Both the position numbers and the translations under genes were made by a program. Source: Archangium lipolyticum (GTDB taxonomy: Bacteria; Myxococcota; Myxococcia; Myxococcales; Myxococcaceae). From it: a DNA stretch of 64,000 bases. The notes beneath the pieces are model-generated. The model had not been told where the DNA came from, made no database searches, and worked only from the letters and a program-made list of their open reading frames with translations. Positions 27,645 through 37,011 of this stretch are shown here, piece after piece. The stretch covers positions 62,001 through 126,000 of the forward strand of contig NZ_JANKBZ010000005.1 in assembly GCF_024623785.1 (NCBI RefSeq), read 5' to 3'. How positions within the stretch are numbered: position 1 is the stretch's first letter; the number at the start of each line of letters is the position of its first letter.

Positions 27645-28385
27645 ATGGCAGGGGTGCGCGTGCTCACGTCGTCCAGGGGCTTGCTCGGGGCGGCTCTGCT
27701 GGGGGCCTCCCTGGCCTGCGCGCCGCCTCCGCTCCAGGAGGTCATCACCACCGAGCGTTGTCACACGGTGTCCCTGGAGCCCGGTTCCTCCATCCCCTTC
27801 TCCGCGGGCTTCTTCCGCATGGGGCAGAGCGAGGAGGAGCAGCTCTGGCGGATGCGGGTCCGCATGCCCGCGCTTCCCGAGGGACTCTCGCTCTCCCCCG
27901 AGGAGATCATCATGGACGGCACGGGGCCCCTCACCGCGCGCGGTGTGCTCTCCGCCGCGCCAGGTGTCACGTTCCGGGGGCCCTCCCTCATGATGGTGGA
28001 GGCCCACTCCGACAACTCGAGCGCCATGGCTGGCCAGCCCTGCTACCTCGTGGTGCTCGATCCACCCGTGGCCACCCCGGACTTCTCCCTCACGGTTCCC
28101 CAGCAGGTGTCGATCCTCCCGGGTGGCCAGAGCCCCGTGCCGGTGTCGCTCGTGCGCGCGGAGGGCTTCACCCAGGAGGTCCGGGTGACGGTCGATCCTC
28201 TACCCCAGGGCATCTCCGCGGAGCCGATCACCCTGCCCGCCGGAGAGACCCTGGGAACACTCCTCCTTCATTCGATGAAGAGCGTCTCCACCGGTCCTCT
28301 CGTGCTCAGGGTGGTGGGCTCCTCCGCGAGCGGACAGGCCGTGGACCCGTTCACCCTCGAGGTGTCCTCGCGCGTCGATCGCTGA
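27645..28385 (+). CDS. putative lipoprotein, unknown function
   Basis: 246 residues. A signal sequence (LLGAALLGASLAC) ends at Cys25, a lipobox-like site although Ser rather than Leu is at -3. The rest has no recognised domain; its beta-rich repeats of about 90 residues (GGQSPVPVSLVRAEGFTQEV, PAGETLGTLLL) resemble bacterial immunoglobulin-like folds. The ATG at 27645 follows GGGAGGT. It ends 28 nt from the convergent kinase gene. Confidence 0.7.
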   Translation: MAGVRVLTSSRGLLGAALLGASLACAPPPLQEVITTERCHTVSLEPGSSIPFSAGFFRMGQSEEEQLWRMRVRMPALPEGLSLSPEEIIMDGTGPLTARGVLSAAPGVTFRGPSLMMVEAHSDNSSAMAGQPCYLVVLDPPVATPDFSLTVPQQVSILPGGQSPVPVSLVRAEGFTQEVRVTVDPLPQGISAEPITLPAGETLGTLLLHSMKSVSTGPLVLRVVGSSASGQAVDPFTLEVSSRVDR

Positions 28386-28413
28386 GGGACTCGCTCCTCC
28401 CGGGTTTCGAGCG

Positions 28414-29988
28414 TCAGCGCCGCGCGGTCACTTTGGGAAGGAGTCTGGCCGCCCGGCTCTGGACGTTGGCATAGGAGGCCGAGCGCGCCGCTTCCTCGAG
28501 GAACGGGGCCGCGGGGGCGCCCACCTCGCGCACGAGGAACTCACCGCACTTCGCATGGAAGCGATCGCTCACCAGGCAGCGGATGACGTTGCGGATGAGC
28601 TTCGGATCCGAGCGGTAGGCGGAGTCGTTGCGGATGGCCGCGCCATAGGAGGCGAGGCCATCCATCCAGCGGAGATTGTCGAAGTTGACGTGTCCCTCGA
28701 GATAGGGAGCGTAGGCACTCGCGGGGTACTGCGCGCGAAGCTTCGCGAGCGCGCGGAGCGACTGATCCCGCCGCCGCTCTCCCTCCTTCACCCAGCGTTC
28801 GATCTGCTCGATGCCGGGGAGCTCCTCGCGGGGAGGTGTCTGTTCCCCAGCGGAGTCCTCCACCTCCTCGACGGCGGTTGGCTGTTGTGGCTTCGGTGCG
28901 GAGGTGTCCCGGGTCACGGGAGGACGCATGTTCGAGGCGGGCACCGCGCCCTGCTTCGTCGGCCAGAGCAGGGCCGCGCCGAGTCCCAGCAGCACCAGTC
29001 CCGCGGCACTCGCGGCCACCCACCGCCTTCGTCCCGTGAACCGGTTCATCTCCCGCAGGAGGGACTGCGTCGAGGGCGCCTCCGGCCGAGGGACGGACGT
29101 GTCGAAGCCCGGGGCGGGTGTGGCGGCCATCTGCGGGAGCGCGTCCAGCGCGGCGGCGAAGTCCGCGGCCGACTGGAAGCGATCTCCTGGATGTTTGGCC
29201 AGGGCCTTGCCGACCACCCGCTCCAGCTCCTGGGAAAACCCTCCTCCGGGGGTGGTGCTGCCCAGCGTCGGCGGAGTCGCCTGCTGGTGCTGACGCATCA
29301 GCTCGGCGGACTGTTCCGCGTGGAAGGGTTTGGTCCCGGTGAGCAGCTCGAAGAGGAGCACGCCGACGGAGTAGAGGTCCGTTCGGGCATCGACCTCGCC
29401 GGTGCTGATCTGCTCCGGAGCCATGTAGGCCGGGGTGCCCACGATGAGGCCCGCGGTCAGGCCCGTCACCGTGTCGCGCAGCCGGGCCAGTCCGAAGTCG
29501 AGGATGCGGACCTGCTCTCCGAGCCCGATGGCCTCCGTCAGGACGATGTTGTCCGGCTTGATGTCCCGGTGGACGATGCCCTGGGCGTGCGCGTGAGCCA
29601 GCCCCGCCAGCACCTGGCGCACGAGGCCCAGCGCCCGCTTCACGGGGAGCGGACCGCCTTCGCGCACCAGCGAGCCCAGCGTCCGCCCCGTGACGAAGTC
29701 CATCACCATGAAGGGTGAATCGCCCTCCACGCCGAAGTCGATGAGCGAGACGCAGCAGGGATGGGACAGCCGGCTCATCGCCTGCGCCTCGAGCTGGAAG
29801 CGCCGCTGGAAGCTCGGCTCCGCGGCGATCCAGGGATGGAGGAACTTGATGGCCACGGGGCGCCCGACCTCCAGGCGCTCGCCGCGATACACCACGCCCA
29901 TGCCACCGGCCGCGAGCCGTTGGAGGAGCCGGTAACGTCCTTGCAGGATGGTGCCGAGGCGGGGGTCGGAGACGAGGGTCGGGTCCAT
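28414..29988 (-). CDS. membrane Ser/Thr protein kinase (PknB-like)
   Basis: 524 residues. A full Hanks-type kinase occupies 18-285: glycine loop LAAGGMGVVY, ATP lysine K48, catalytic HRDIKPDN (D142), and DFG (D164), plus GTPAYMAPE, so it should be active. One transmembrane helix at about 340-360 (VAASAAGLVLLGLGAALLW) anchors it. An extracytoplasmic part (365-524) with TPR-like helices may be the sensor. The ATG at 29988 is chosen over an adjoining TTG. Typical of the eukaryote-like kinases abundant in myxobacteria. Confidence 0.92.
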   Translation of the reverse strand: MDPTLVSDPRLGTILQGRYRLLQRLAAGGMGVVYRGERLEVGRPVAIKFLHPWIAAEPSFQRRFQLEAQAMSRLSHPCCVSLIDFGVEGDSPFMVMDFVTGRTLGSLVREGGPLPVKRALGLVRQVLAGLAHAHAQGIVHRDIKPDNIVLTEAIGLGEQVRILDFGLARLRDTVTGLTAGLIVGTPAYMAPEQISTGEVDARTDLYSVGVLLFELLTGTKPFHAEQSAELMRQHQQATPPTLGSTTPGGGFSQELERVVGKALAKHPGDRFQSAADFAAALDALPQMAATPAPGFDTSVPRPEAPSTQSLLREMNRFTGRRRWVAASAAGLVLLGLGAALLWPTKQGAVPASNMRPPVTRDTSAPKPQQPTAVEEVEDSAGEQTPPREELPGIEQIERWVKEGERRRDQSLRALAKLRAQYPASAYAPYLEGHVNFDNLRWMDGLASYGAAIRNDSAYRSDPKLIRNVIRCLVSDRFHAKCGEFLVREVGAPAAPFLEEAARSASYANVQSRAARLLPKVTARR

Positions 29989-30105
29989 CAAGGGCGCGCA
30001 GGTTATCAGGCCGGCTCCCAGGTAGGGAGCGGGCGGGCAGCATGACGGGGCCTCGCACGCGGGGGAGAAAGCGGTCCTTCCGCTGTGTTAAGCCCACGCC
30101 GCCGC

Positions 30106-31125
30106 ATGCGAGACCCGAGCGAGGACATCCCCCACGCCATCGGCGAGGCCCCCGAGGGCTACGTCGACATTCCATTCGTCGTCGAGCCGAACTACGCCGG
30201 CTGGCGGTTGGAGCGCTACCTCTCCGAGAAGCTCCGCCGCCTCACGCGCGAGCGCCTCCACGGCATCATCCAGCGCGGCGTCCTCTGTGAGGAGCGCCGT
30301 CTCAAGCCCTCCACGCCCGTCTACCCGGGCCTCGCCTTCCGCATCCGTCGCCCAGCCAACACCGAGCCGGAGACTCCCACCGAGCTGCCCGCCCTCTTCC
30401 AGGACGACTGGTTGCTCGTGCTCGACAAGCCCGCCGGGCTCCCCATCCACCCCACCGCCCGCTACCACAAGGGCACGCTCGTCTCCCTCCTGCGCGAGCG
30501 CTTCGGCGAGGCCTTCGCCGAACCCGCCCACCGTCTGGACCGCGAGACGAGCGGCCTCGTCGTCTGCGGGCGCACCACCGAATCCTGCCGCGTCCTCGGG
30601 CGTCTCTTCGTCTCCCGCGACGTGCACAAGGAGTACCTCGCCATCTGTGAGGGCCACCCGCCCGAGGACTCCTTCTCCGTGGACGCCCCCATCGCCGAGG
30701 GCACCGAGCTCATCCGCATCGCCGTGCGCATCGACCCCGTGGAGGGCAAGGAGAGCCGCACCCGCTTCCAGGTGCTCCAGCGCTTCACCCATGATGGCCA
30801 GCCGTTCGCCCTGCTGCGCTGCTACCCGGAGACCGGGCGCCAGCATCAGATCCGCATCCACCTGCGTGAGGCCGGCTTTCCCCTGGTGGGGGACAAGATG
30901 TACGGCCCGGACCCTGGCTACTTCGATCGCTTCAGCAAGCACTGCCTGGAACCCGAGGCCTGGGTGAAGCTGCGTCTGCCTCGCCACGCCCTCCACGCCG
31001 CGCACATCTCCTTCCCCCACCCGGGCACGGGGGAGACCGTCTCCTTCGACTCGCCCCTGCCCGCGGACCTTCAGGATTTCATTGTCCGAGGGCCTTCCCA
31101 CGAGCGGCGCCAGGCCGGTCCATGA
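30106..31125 (+). CDS. RluA-family pseudouridine synthase
   Basis: Isomerises uridine in rRNA or tRNA, 339 residues. An S4-like N-terminal region (25-90; NYAGWRLERYLSEKLRRL) precedes the catalytic domain. The catalytic aspartate is Asp145 in HRLDRETSG; other family motifs are LLVLDKPAGLPIHP and the CYPETGRQHQIRIHL segment. Which of RluA, C or D it replaces cannot be told. Divergent from the kinase gene. Confidence 0.92.
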   Translation: MRDPSEDIPHAIGEAPEGYVDIPFVVEPNYAGWRLERYLSEKLRRLTRERLHGIIQRGVLCEERRLKPSTPVYPGLAFRIRRPANTEPETPTELPALFQDDWLLVLDKPAGLPIHPTARYHKGTLVSLLRERFGEAFAEPAHRLDRETSGLVVCGRTTESCRVLGRLFVSRDVHKEYLAICEGHPPEDSFSVDAPIAEGTELIRIAVRIDPVEGKESRTRFQVLQRFTHDGQPFALLRCYPETGRQHQIRIHLREAGFPLVGDKMYGPDPGYFDRFSKHCLEPEAWVKLRLPRHALHAAHISFPHPGTGETVSFDSPLPADLQDFIVRGPSHERRQAGP

Positions 31126-31196
31126 GCACCCGTTCGTGAGTCAGCGTTCGTGTCAGAAGAGGTGAAGGCAGGCACTCATCGCGGTAGGCTTGGGGG

Positions 31197-32375
31197 GTGG
31201 ACATCACAGCCGTGGCCCTGAAACTTCAGACGCTTCGCTCCCTGATGACCGGTCACACCGACCGGAACGACGAGCGGCGCATCCTGGACCTGCTCTCCGA
31301 CGCGACCACCGCCGAGCTCAACCACCTCCTGCTCAACGTGGACCTGAACCGGTTGCTCTCCGACGTGGATGACCGTGTCGTCGGCCCGGACAACCTCACC
31401 ACGCTGTTGGACCTGCTGTGCGTGAAGCGGGCGCGCGAGCTGGGCCTGCCGCTGCGCGCCGCGCTCGTGGCGGCGCTCCAGAAGGGCTTCACCCACGAGG
31501 CCTTCGAGCGCCGGGTGCGCGACCTGTTCCTCGGGCTGCACGGCCGGGAGCTGACGGAGTTCAAGAACCTGCTCGACGGCCGAGGCAGCTACCACGACCT
31601 GCAGCAGCTCCTCTTCCACGACGTGGATGACGAGGCCATCCGCCAGGACATCCTCGCGCACATCTTCCGGGAGGCCATCCCGAGCGGCGAGAACAAGGTG
31701 CTGAGCGACATCGACGACACCTTCCTCGCCAACTGGAAGGACACGCGCTACCCGTCGAAGACGGTGTACCCGGGAGTGCTCCAGTTCTACCGCGAGCTGG
31801 ACCGCGGGCCGGGCGTCATCCCCGGGCGCGAGGGCGACCTCACCTTCATCAGCGCGCGGCCGGCGGATCCGCTCGGCCTCATCGAGGATCGCACGCTGGC
31901 CACCCTGAGCCAGCACGGGGTGGGCCCCTCCGTGATGCTCTCCGGTGCGTTCACCCACCTGCTCGGCAACGCGCGCATCGCCGCCATGAAGTTCGAGAAC
32001 TTCAGCCGCTACGTCCAGCTCTATCCCGAGTACGGCTTCGTCTTCACGGGCGACAGCGGCCAGGGCGACGTGGCCTTCGGCGAGCAGATGCTCGCGGCGT
32101 ACCCGGAGGTGGTGCGGGCCGTGTTCATCCACGACGTGGTCGACACCCCCGCGCCCGTCCGCCAGCGGTGGCGCGACAAGCGCATCTTCTTCTTCGACAC
32201 CTACGTGGGGGCCGCGATGGATGCCTTCGAGGTGGGTGTCATCGCCCTCGACGGGGTGGGCCGCATCGCCCGCGCCGCCCAGGAGGAGATGGAGCGGGTG
32301 CCGTTCGCCTCCGAGTCCCAGCGGCAGGCCCGCCTGGCCGAGCTGTCGAGGGATCTGCGCCGCGCGGAGATATAG
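31197..32375 (+). CDS. App1-like (DUF2183) phosphatase-domain protein
   Basis: 392 residues from a GTG start. Residues 165-370 carry the catalytic domain of yeast phosphatidate phosphatase App1: HAD-type nucleophile motif VLSDIDDTFLANWKD, and downstream FISARPADP and FTGDSGQGDVAFG. The N-terminal 160 residues are helical and unrecognised. Substrate likely a phospholipid or inositol phosphate, by family only. No signal peptide seen. Confidence 0.82.
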   Translation: MDITAVALKLQTLRSLMTGHTDRNDERRILDLLSDATTAELNHLLLNVDLNRLLSDVDDRVVGPDNLTTLLDLLCVKRARELGLPLRAALVAALQKGFTHEAFERRVRDLFLGLHGRELTEFKNLLDGRGSYHDLQQLLFHDVDDEAIRQDILAHIFREAIPSGENKVLSDIDDTFLANWKDTRYPSKTVYPGVLQFYRELDRGPGVIPGREGDLTFISARPADPLGLIEDRTLATLSQHGVGPSVMLSGAFTHLLGNARIAAMKFENFSRYVQLYPEYGFVFTGDSGQGDVAFGEQMLAAYPEVVRAVFIHDVVDTPAPVRQRWRDKRIFFFDTYVGAAMDAFEVGVIALDGVGRIARAAQEEMERVPFASESQRQARLAELSRDLRRAEI

Positions 32376-32516
32376 GGAGGGAGATTGGCTCCCCGAGATG
32401 CGAGGGAGGGAGCGAGGGCCGCCTGCGAGGGGATGCCCGGATTCCCATCTTCCTCCGGGGGTCATCTGGGGAAGGCCCGGCGGCCCCCGTTCTCTCACCG
32501 CAGCGAGGAGCGAGCC

Positions 32517-32915
32517 ATGGCGCAGCGGATGGACGTTCGGGTTGGCATGACTGTGAAGAGCAGGGATGGGCACCGGTTGGGCAAGGTCATCGGCACGGCG
32601 GAGGACGCCTTCGTCGTGGAGAAGGGCGTGTTCTACGCCAGGGACTACCGGGTTCCCTTCCGGTCCGTGGAGCGGCTCGAGGGAGATGACATCCACCTCT
32701 CGCTCGACAAGGACCAGCTCCAGAAGGCCAGCCTGGGCGAGGTGCTGGAGGCGGCCGACAGATTGGACATGGGGACGGATTCGCTCTCCGAGGCCCGCAT
32801 GGACAGCGCCAAGTTCCAGGACCATGACAAGTACGACGTGCGCACCGAGGGCGAGAAGGAAGCCGAGGCGACGCGTCCCATCGGGTTCGATCCGAACGCG
32901 CCCACGCACTATTAG
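32517..32915 (+). CDS. DUF2171/PRC-barrel-like protein
   Basis: 132 residues. Positions 8-65 (VGMTVKSRDGHRLGKVIG ... RVPFRSVERLEGDDIHL) match the PRC-barrel/DUF2171 fold. The tail is charged, with many Asp and Lys. Such proteins are often stress-induced, but function is not established. The ATG at 32517 has GAGGAG 8 nt upstream. Confidence 0.75.
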   Translation: MAQRMDVRVGMTVKSRDGHRLGKVIGTAEDAFVVEKGVFYARDYRVPFRSVERLEGDDIHLSLDKDQLQKASLGEVLEAADRLDMGTDSLSEARMDSAKFQDHDKYDVRTEGEKEAEATRPIGFDPNAPTHY

Positions 32916-32918
32916 GGC

Positions 32919-33224
32919 ATGCACATCGTCCAGTTCCTGCTGCCGCTGCGGGACAACGAGCGGCGCCCCTTCGCCCGCGCGGACTTCGAGAAGGTCCGCG
33001 CCGAGCTCACCGACCGGTTCGGTGGCGTCACCGCCTTCCTCCAATCCCCGGCCGCGGGCGCCTGGAAGGAGGAGGGCGAGACGGTGCGGGACGAGATGTT
33101 GCTCTTCGAGGTGATGGTCGAAGCGCTCGACCGAGCCTGGTGGAGCGGTTACCGCGCGGAGCTGGAGCGCCGCTTCCGGCAGGAGCGCGTGTTGGTGCGC
33201 GCCCTCGGGGCCGAGATGCTCTGA
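32919..33224 (+). CDS. conserved hypothetical protein, 101 aa
   Basis: Compact alpha/beta protein beginning HIVQFLLPLRDNERRPF, with a later EMLLFEVMVEALDRAWW segment that could form a small dimeric fold. No named domain recognised. It starts 3 nt after the DUF2171 gene, so the two are probably cotranscribed. Confidence 0.75.
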   Translation: MHIVQFLLPLRDNERRPFARADFEKVRAELTDRFGGVTAFLQSPAAGAWKEEGETVRDEMLLFEVMVEALDRAWWSGYRAELERRFRQERVLVRALGAEML

Positions 33225-33265
33225 GTCCTGTCACAACGGCACGGACACCACTCCTTCCGCGCGGA

Positions 33266-33784
33266 ATGATGGAGGGAATGCCCGTGCTGGAGCTTCGCAC
33301 CGACCGCCTGTTGCTCCGTCCCTTCGCTCCGGAGGACGAGGACGCGCTCTTCGGCCTCTGGAACGACCCGTACGTCCGCCGCTACCTCTGGGATGACCGG
33401 CTCGTGTCGCGCGAGGAGGTGCGGGAGCAGATCGCCCTGAGCGAGCGGGACTTCCGGGAGCGGGGCTACGGCGGGTTCGTCCTCTCCCTCGTGGACTGGC
33501 CCGGAGCGCTCATCGGCTTCTGCGGGCTGCGGCGCATCGAGGGCCGTGAGGACGTGGAGCTCCTGTACGGACTCTATCGGGACTTCTGGGGGCGGGGCCT
33601 CGCCACCGAGGCGGCCCGGGCCGTGCTGCGCTTCGGCTTCGAGCGGGTGGGGCTGAAGGACATCTACGCCCGCGCGGACCTCGCCAACGCCGCGTCCATC
33701 CGGGTGATGGAGCGGCTCGGGATGTCGCCCCACGCACCACCGACGGTGACCTACCGGCTCCGGCGGAGCGACTTCGCCCCATGA
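33266..33784 (+). CDS. GNAT-family N-acetyltransferase (RimJ/RimL type)
   Basis: About 172 residues. The ELRTDRLLLRPF start, the central FVLSLVDWPGALIGFCGLRR strands and the acetyl-CoA pyrophosphate loop region (RDFWGRGLATEAARAV) are typical of the RimJ/RimL branch. Start is uncertain: ATGs at 33266, 33269 and 33278 are in frame and none has an ideal ribosome site. Substrate unknown. Convergent with purF. Confidence 0.88.
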   Translation: MMEGMPVLELRTDRLLLRPFAPEDEDALFGLWNDPYVRRYLWDDRLVSREEVREQIALSERDFRERGYGGFVLSLVDWPGALIGFCGLRRIEGREDVELLYGLYRDFWGRGLATEAARAVLRFGFERVGLKDIYARADLANAASIRVMERLGMSPHAPPTVTYRLRRSDFAP

Positions 33785-33809
33785 CACCTGGGGCGAGCGG
33801 GGAGGGGGC

Positions 33810-35204
<1,395 letters not shown>

Positions 35205-35352
35205 GCGCGTTGCCCTTATCCCCTTCGGGTGCCGAACGGAACTGGAGAACGGTTGCTTCGTTCGACGGTATTCCGCGGGCAGGGGGATGTGAGGAACGGA
35301 CGAGCAGCCGGGCACCCGGAATTCCCCGCTTGGAGGTAGGCTTCCACCCCCC

Positions 35353-36657
35353 ATGTCTCCCCGCTGGCGGCGGTTCCTTCGTTCCCTGCTTCCCCTGTTC
35401 GTGCTGACCCTCGGGTCCGCGTACGCGCTCGCGTCATGGAACTGGTGCGGGCGGTGGAGCGAGCGGACGCCCGTGGTGCGAGGGCAGGCGCGCGCCGAGG
35501 GCTCCTTGAGGGCCGGAGCGGCGAAGGTGGCCCTGGAACCGCCCTTTCCCGTGGTGGTGGCCGGTTATGGGCCTCCTCGTCCGGAGGCCAGCCAGGCGGA
35601 TCCTCCCCCCTGGGCGCGCGCGGTGGTGCTGGCCATGGGGGATGTGAAGGTGGGGCTGGTGTCGCTGGAGCTGCTGCTGGTGCCCGACGCGCTCGTGGCC
35701 GCGGTGCGCGAGCGTGCCTCCGACCTGGGGCTCCAGGGTCTGGTGGTGGTGGCCACGCACTCACACTCGTCCTTCGGCGGGTATGACCCGCGGCTGGTGT
35801 CGCAGCTCGCCGGCACCGGGCGGTACCGGAAGTCCGCGCTGGAGGCGGCGGCGGCCGGAGCCAGCGAGGCGCTGCACCAGGCCGCGGCGAGGCTCACGGA
35901 CGTCACGCTGGAGGTGGGCGAGGCCCGGGAGCCGGGGCTGGTGCGCTCGCGCTCGGGCGGAGAGGCGCCGGATGGGACGCTCACCCGCGCCGTGCTGAGG
36001 AGCGCGTCCGGGCCCGTGGCGGAGCTGCTGGTGTTCTCCTCGCACCCCACGGTGGTTCCGAGGAAGAGGGCCTTCGTGGATCCGGACTGGCCGGGGCGCT
36101 TGAGCCTGCTGCGCGAGGAGAAGGGTGGGGTGGCGCTGGTGCTGCAGGGGGCGGCGGGCAACGTCTCGGTGTCCTTCGACGAGGGGGAGGGTGTGGAGAA
36201 GGCGGCGGCCTATGCGCGGGCGGTGGCGGGGCTGGCCGAGCGCGCGGCGCCGGTGGCGGCCGGGACGTCGCGGCTGGCCCATGCGCGGGTGGAGGTGGCG
36301 CTGCCGAGGCCGGACGCCTCGCGGCTGGTGCCGTCGTACTCGCGGGCGGCGGGGGACAACTTCCTGTGTGCGTCGTCCTCCCGGACGGCGGAGGTGGGGG
36401 CGCTGGTGCTGGGGCCGCTGGAGCTGCTGTTGCTGCCGGGCGAGCCCACGGTGGCGGCGGGGTCGGCGCTGGTCCAGCGCACGGGAGCCACGGGGGTGCT
36501 GGGACTGGCGGACGGGTACGTGGGCTACGTGGACACGCCGGAGCAGGTGAAGGCGGGCCAGGGCGAGGCCCGTCACCAGTACTTCAGCCCCGCGCTGCTC
36601 GACAGGTTGGGCGCGGGGGTGGAAGTGGCGGCCCAGGCCGCGGGCTTCACCCGCTGA
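35353..36657 (+). CDS. neutral ceramidase-like amidase domain protein
   Basis: 434 residues. An N-terminal hydrophobic stretch ([18 protein letters not shown]) acts as a signal anchor. The rest resembles the N-terminal domain of neutral/alkaline ceramidases: [19 protein letters not shown], then [13 protein letters not shown], a zinc-ligand HxH motif. The C-terminal beta domain of full ceramidases is missing, so the enzyme is short. Substrate unproved; sphingolipids occur in myxobacteria. Confidence 0.78.
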   Translation: MSPRWRRFLRSLLPLFVLTLGSAYALASWNWCGRWSERTPVVRGQARAEGSLRAGAAKVALEPPFPVVVAGYGPPRPEASQADPPPWARAVVLAMGDVKVGLVSLELLLVPDALVAAVRERASDLGLQGLVVVATHSHSSFGGYDPRLVSQLAGTGRYRKSALEAAAAGASEALHQAAARLTDVTLEVGEAREPGLVRSRSGGEAPDGTLTRAVLRSASGPVAELLVFSSHPTVVPRKRAFVDPDWPGRLSLLREEKGGVALVLQGAAGNVSVSFDEGEGVEKAAAYARAVAGLAERAAPVAAGTSRLAHARVEVALPRPDASRLVPSYSRAAGDNFLCASSSRTAEVGALVLGPLELLLLPGEPTVAAGSALVQRTGATGVLGLADGYVGYVDTPEQVKAGQGEARHQYFSPALLDRLGAGVEVAAQAAGFTR

Positions 36658-36666
36658 GGGCGCTCC

Positions 36667-36957
36667 TCAGTAGTCCTCGAACTCCGAGTCCTCCGCGCGC
36701 TTCTTGAAGAGCAGCGCGGTGCGGCCCAGGAGCTGGACCAGCTCGGCGCTGGTGCCCTGGGCCAGCTTCTCGGCGGCCTCGTGACGGTCCTCGGGACCCT
36801 CGTTGATCTTCACCTTGATGAGCTCGTGGTCGTGCAGCGCCTGCTCGACGGCGGCGATGACGCCCTCGGTGACGCCCGACTGGCCCACGATGACCACCGG
36901 CTCCAGGTGGTGTCCCAGCCCGCGAAGCTGGCGGCGCTGTTTTCCGGTCAACGGCAA
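36667..36957 (-). CDS. yhbY: YhbY-type CRM-domain RNA-binding protein
   Basis: 96 residues, a single CRM domain. The family opening LTGKQRRQLRGLGHHLEPVV and GQSGVTEGV are present, with the KVKINEG and LLGRTALLFKK strands. YhbY associates with pre-50S ribosomal subunits. 54 nt after the DUF4388/J-domain gene on the same strand. Confidence 0.93.
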   Translation of the reverse strand: MPLTGKQRRQLRGLGHHLEPVVIVGQSGVTEGVIAAVEQALHDHELIKVKINEGPEDRHEAAEKLAQGTSAELVQLLGRTALLFKKRAEDSEFEDY

Positions 36958-37011
36958 GACTCTTCTCCTCGTGTGGGGGAGCCCACGGTGGCGCTCCCGA
37001 GGTGGCGCACC

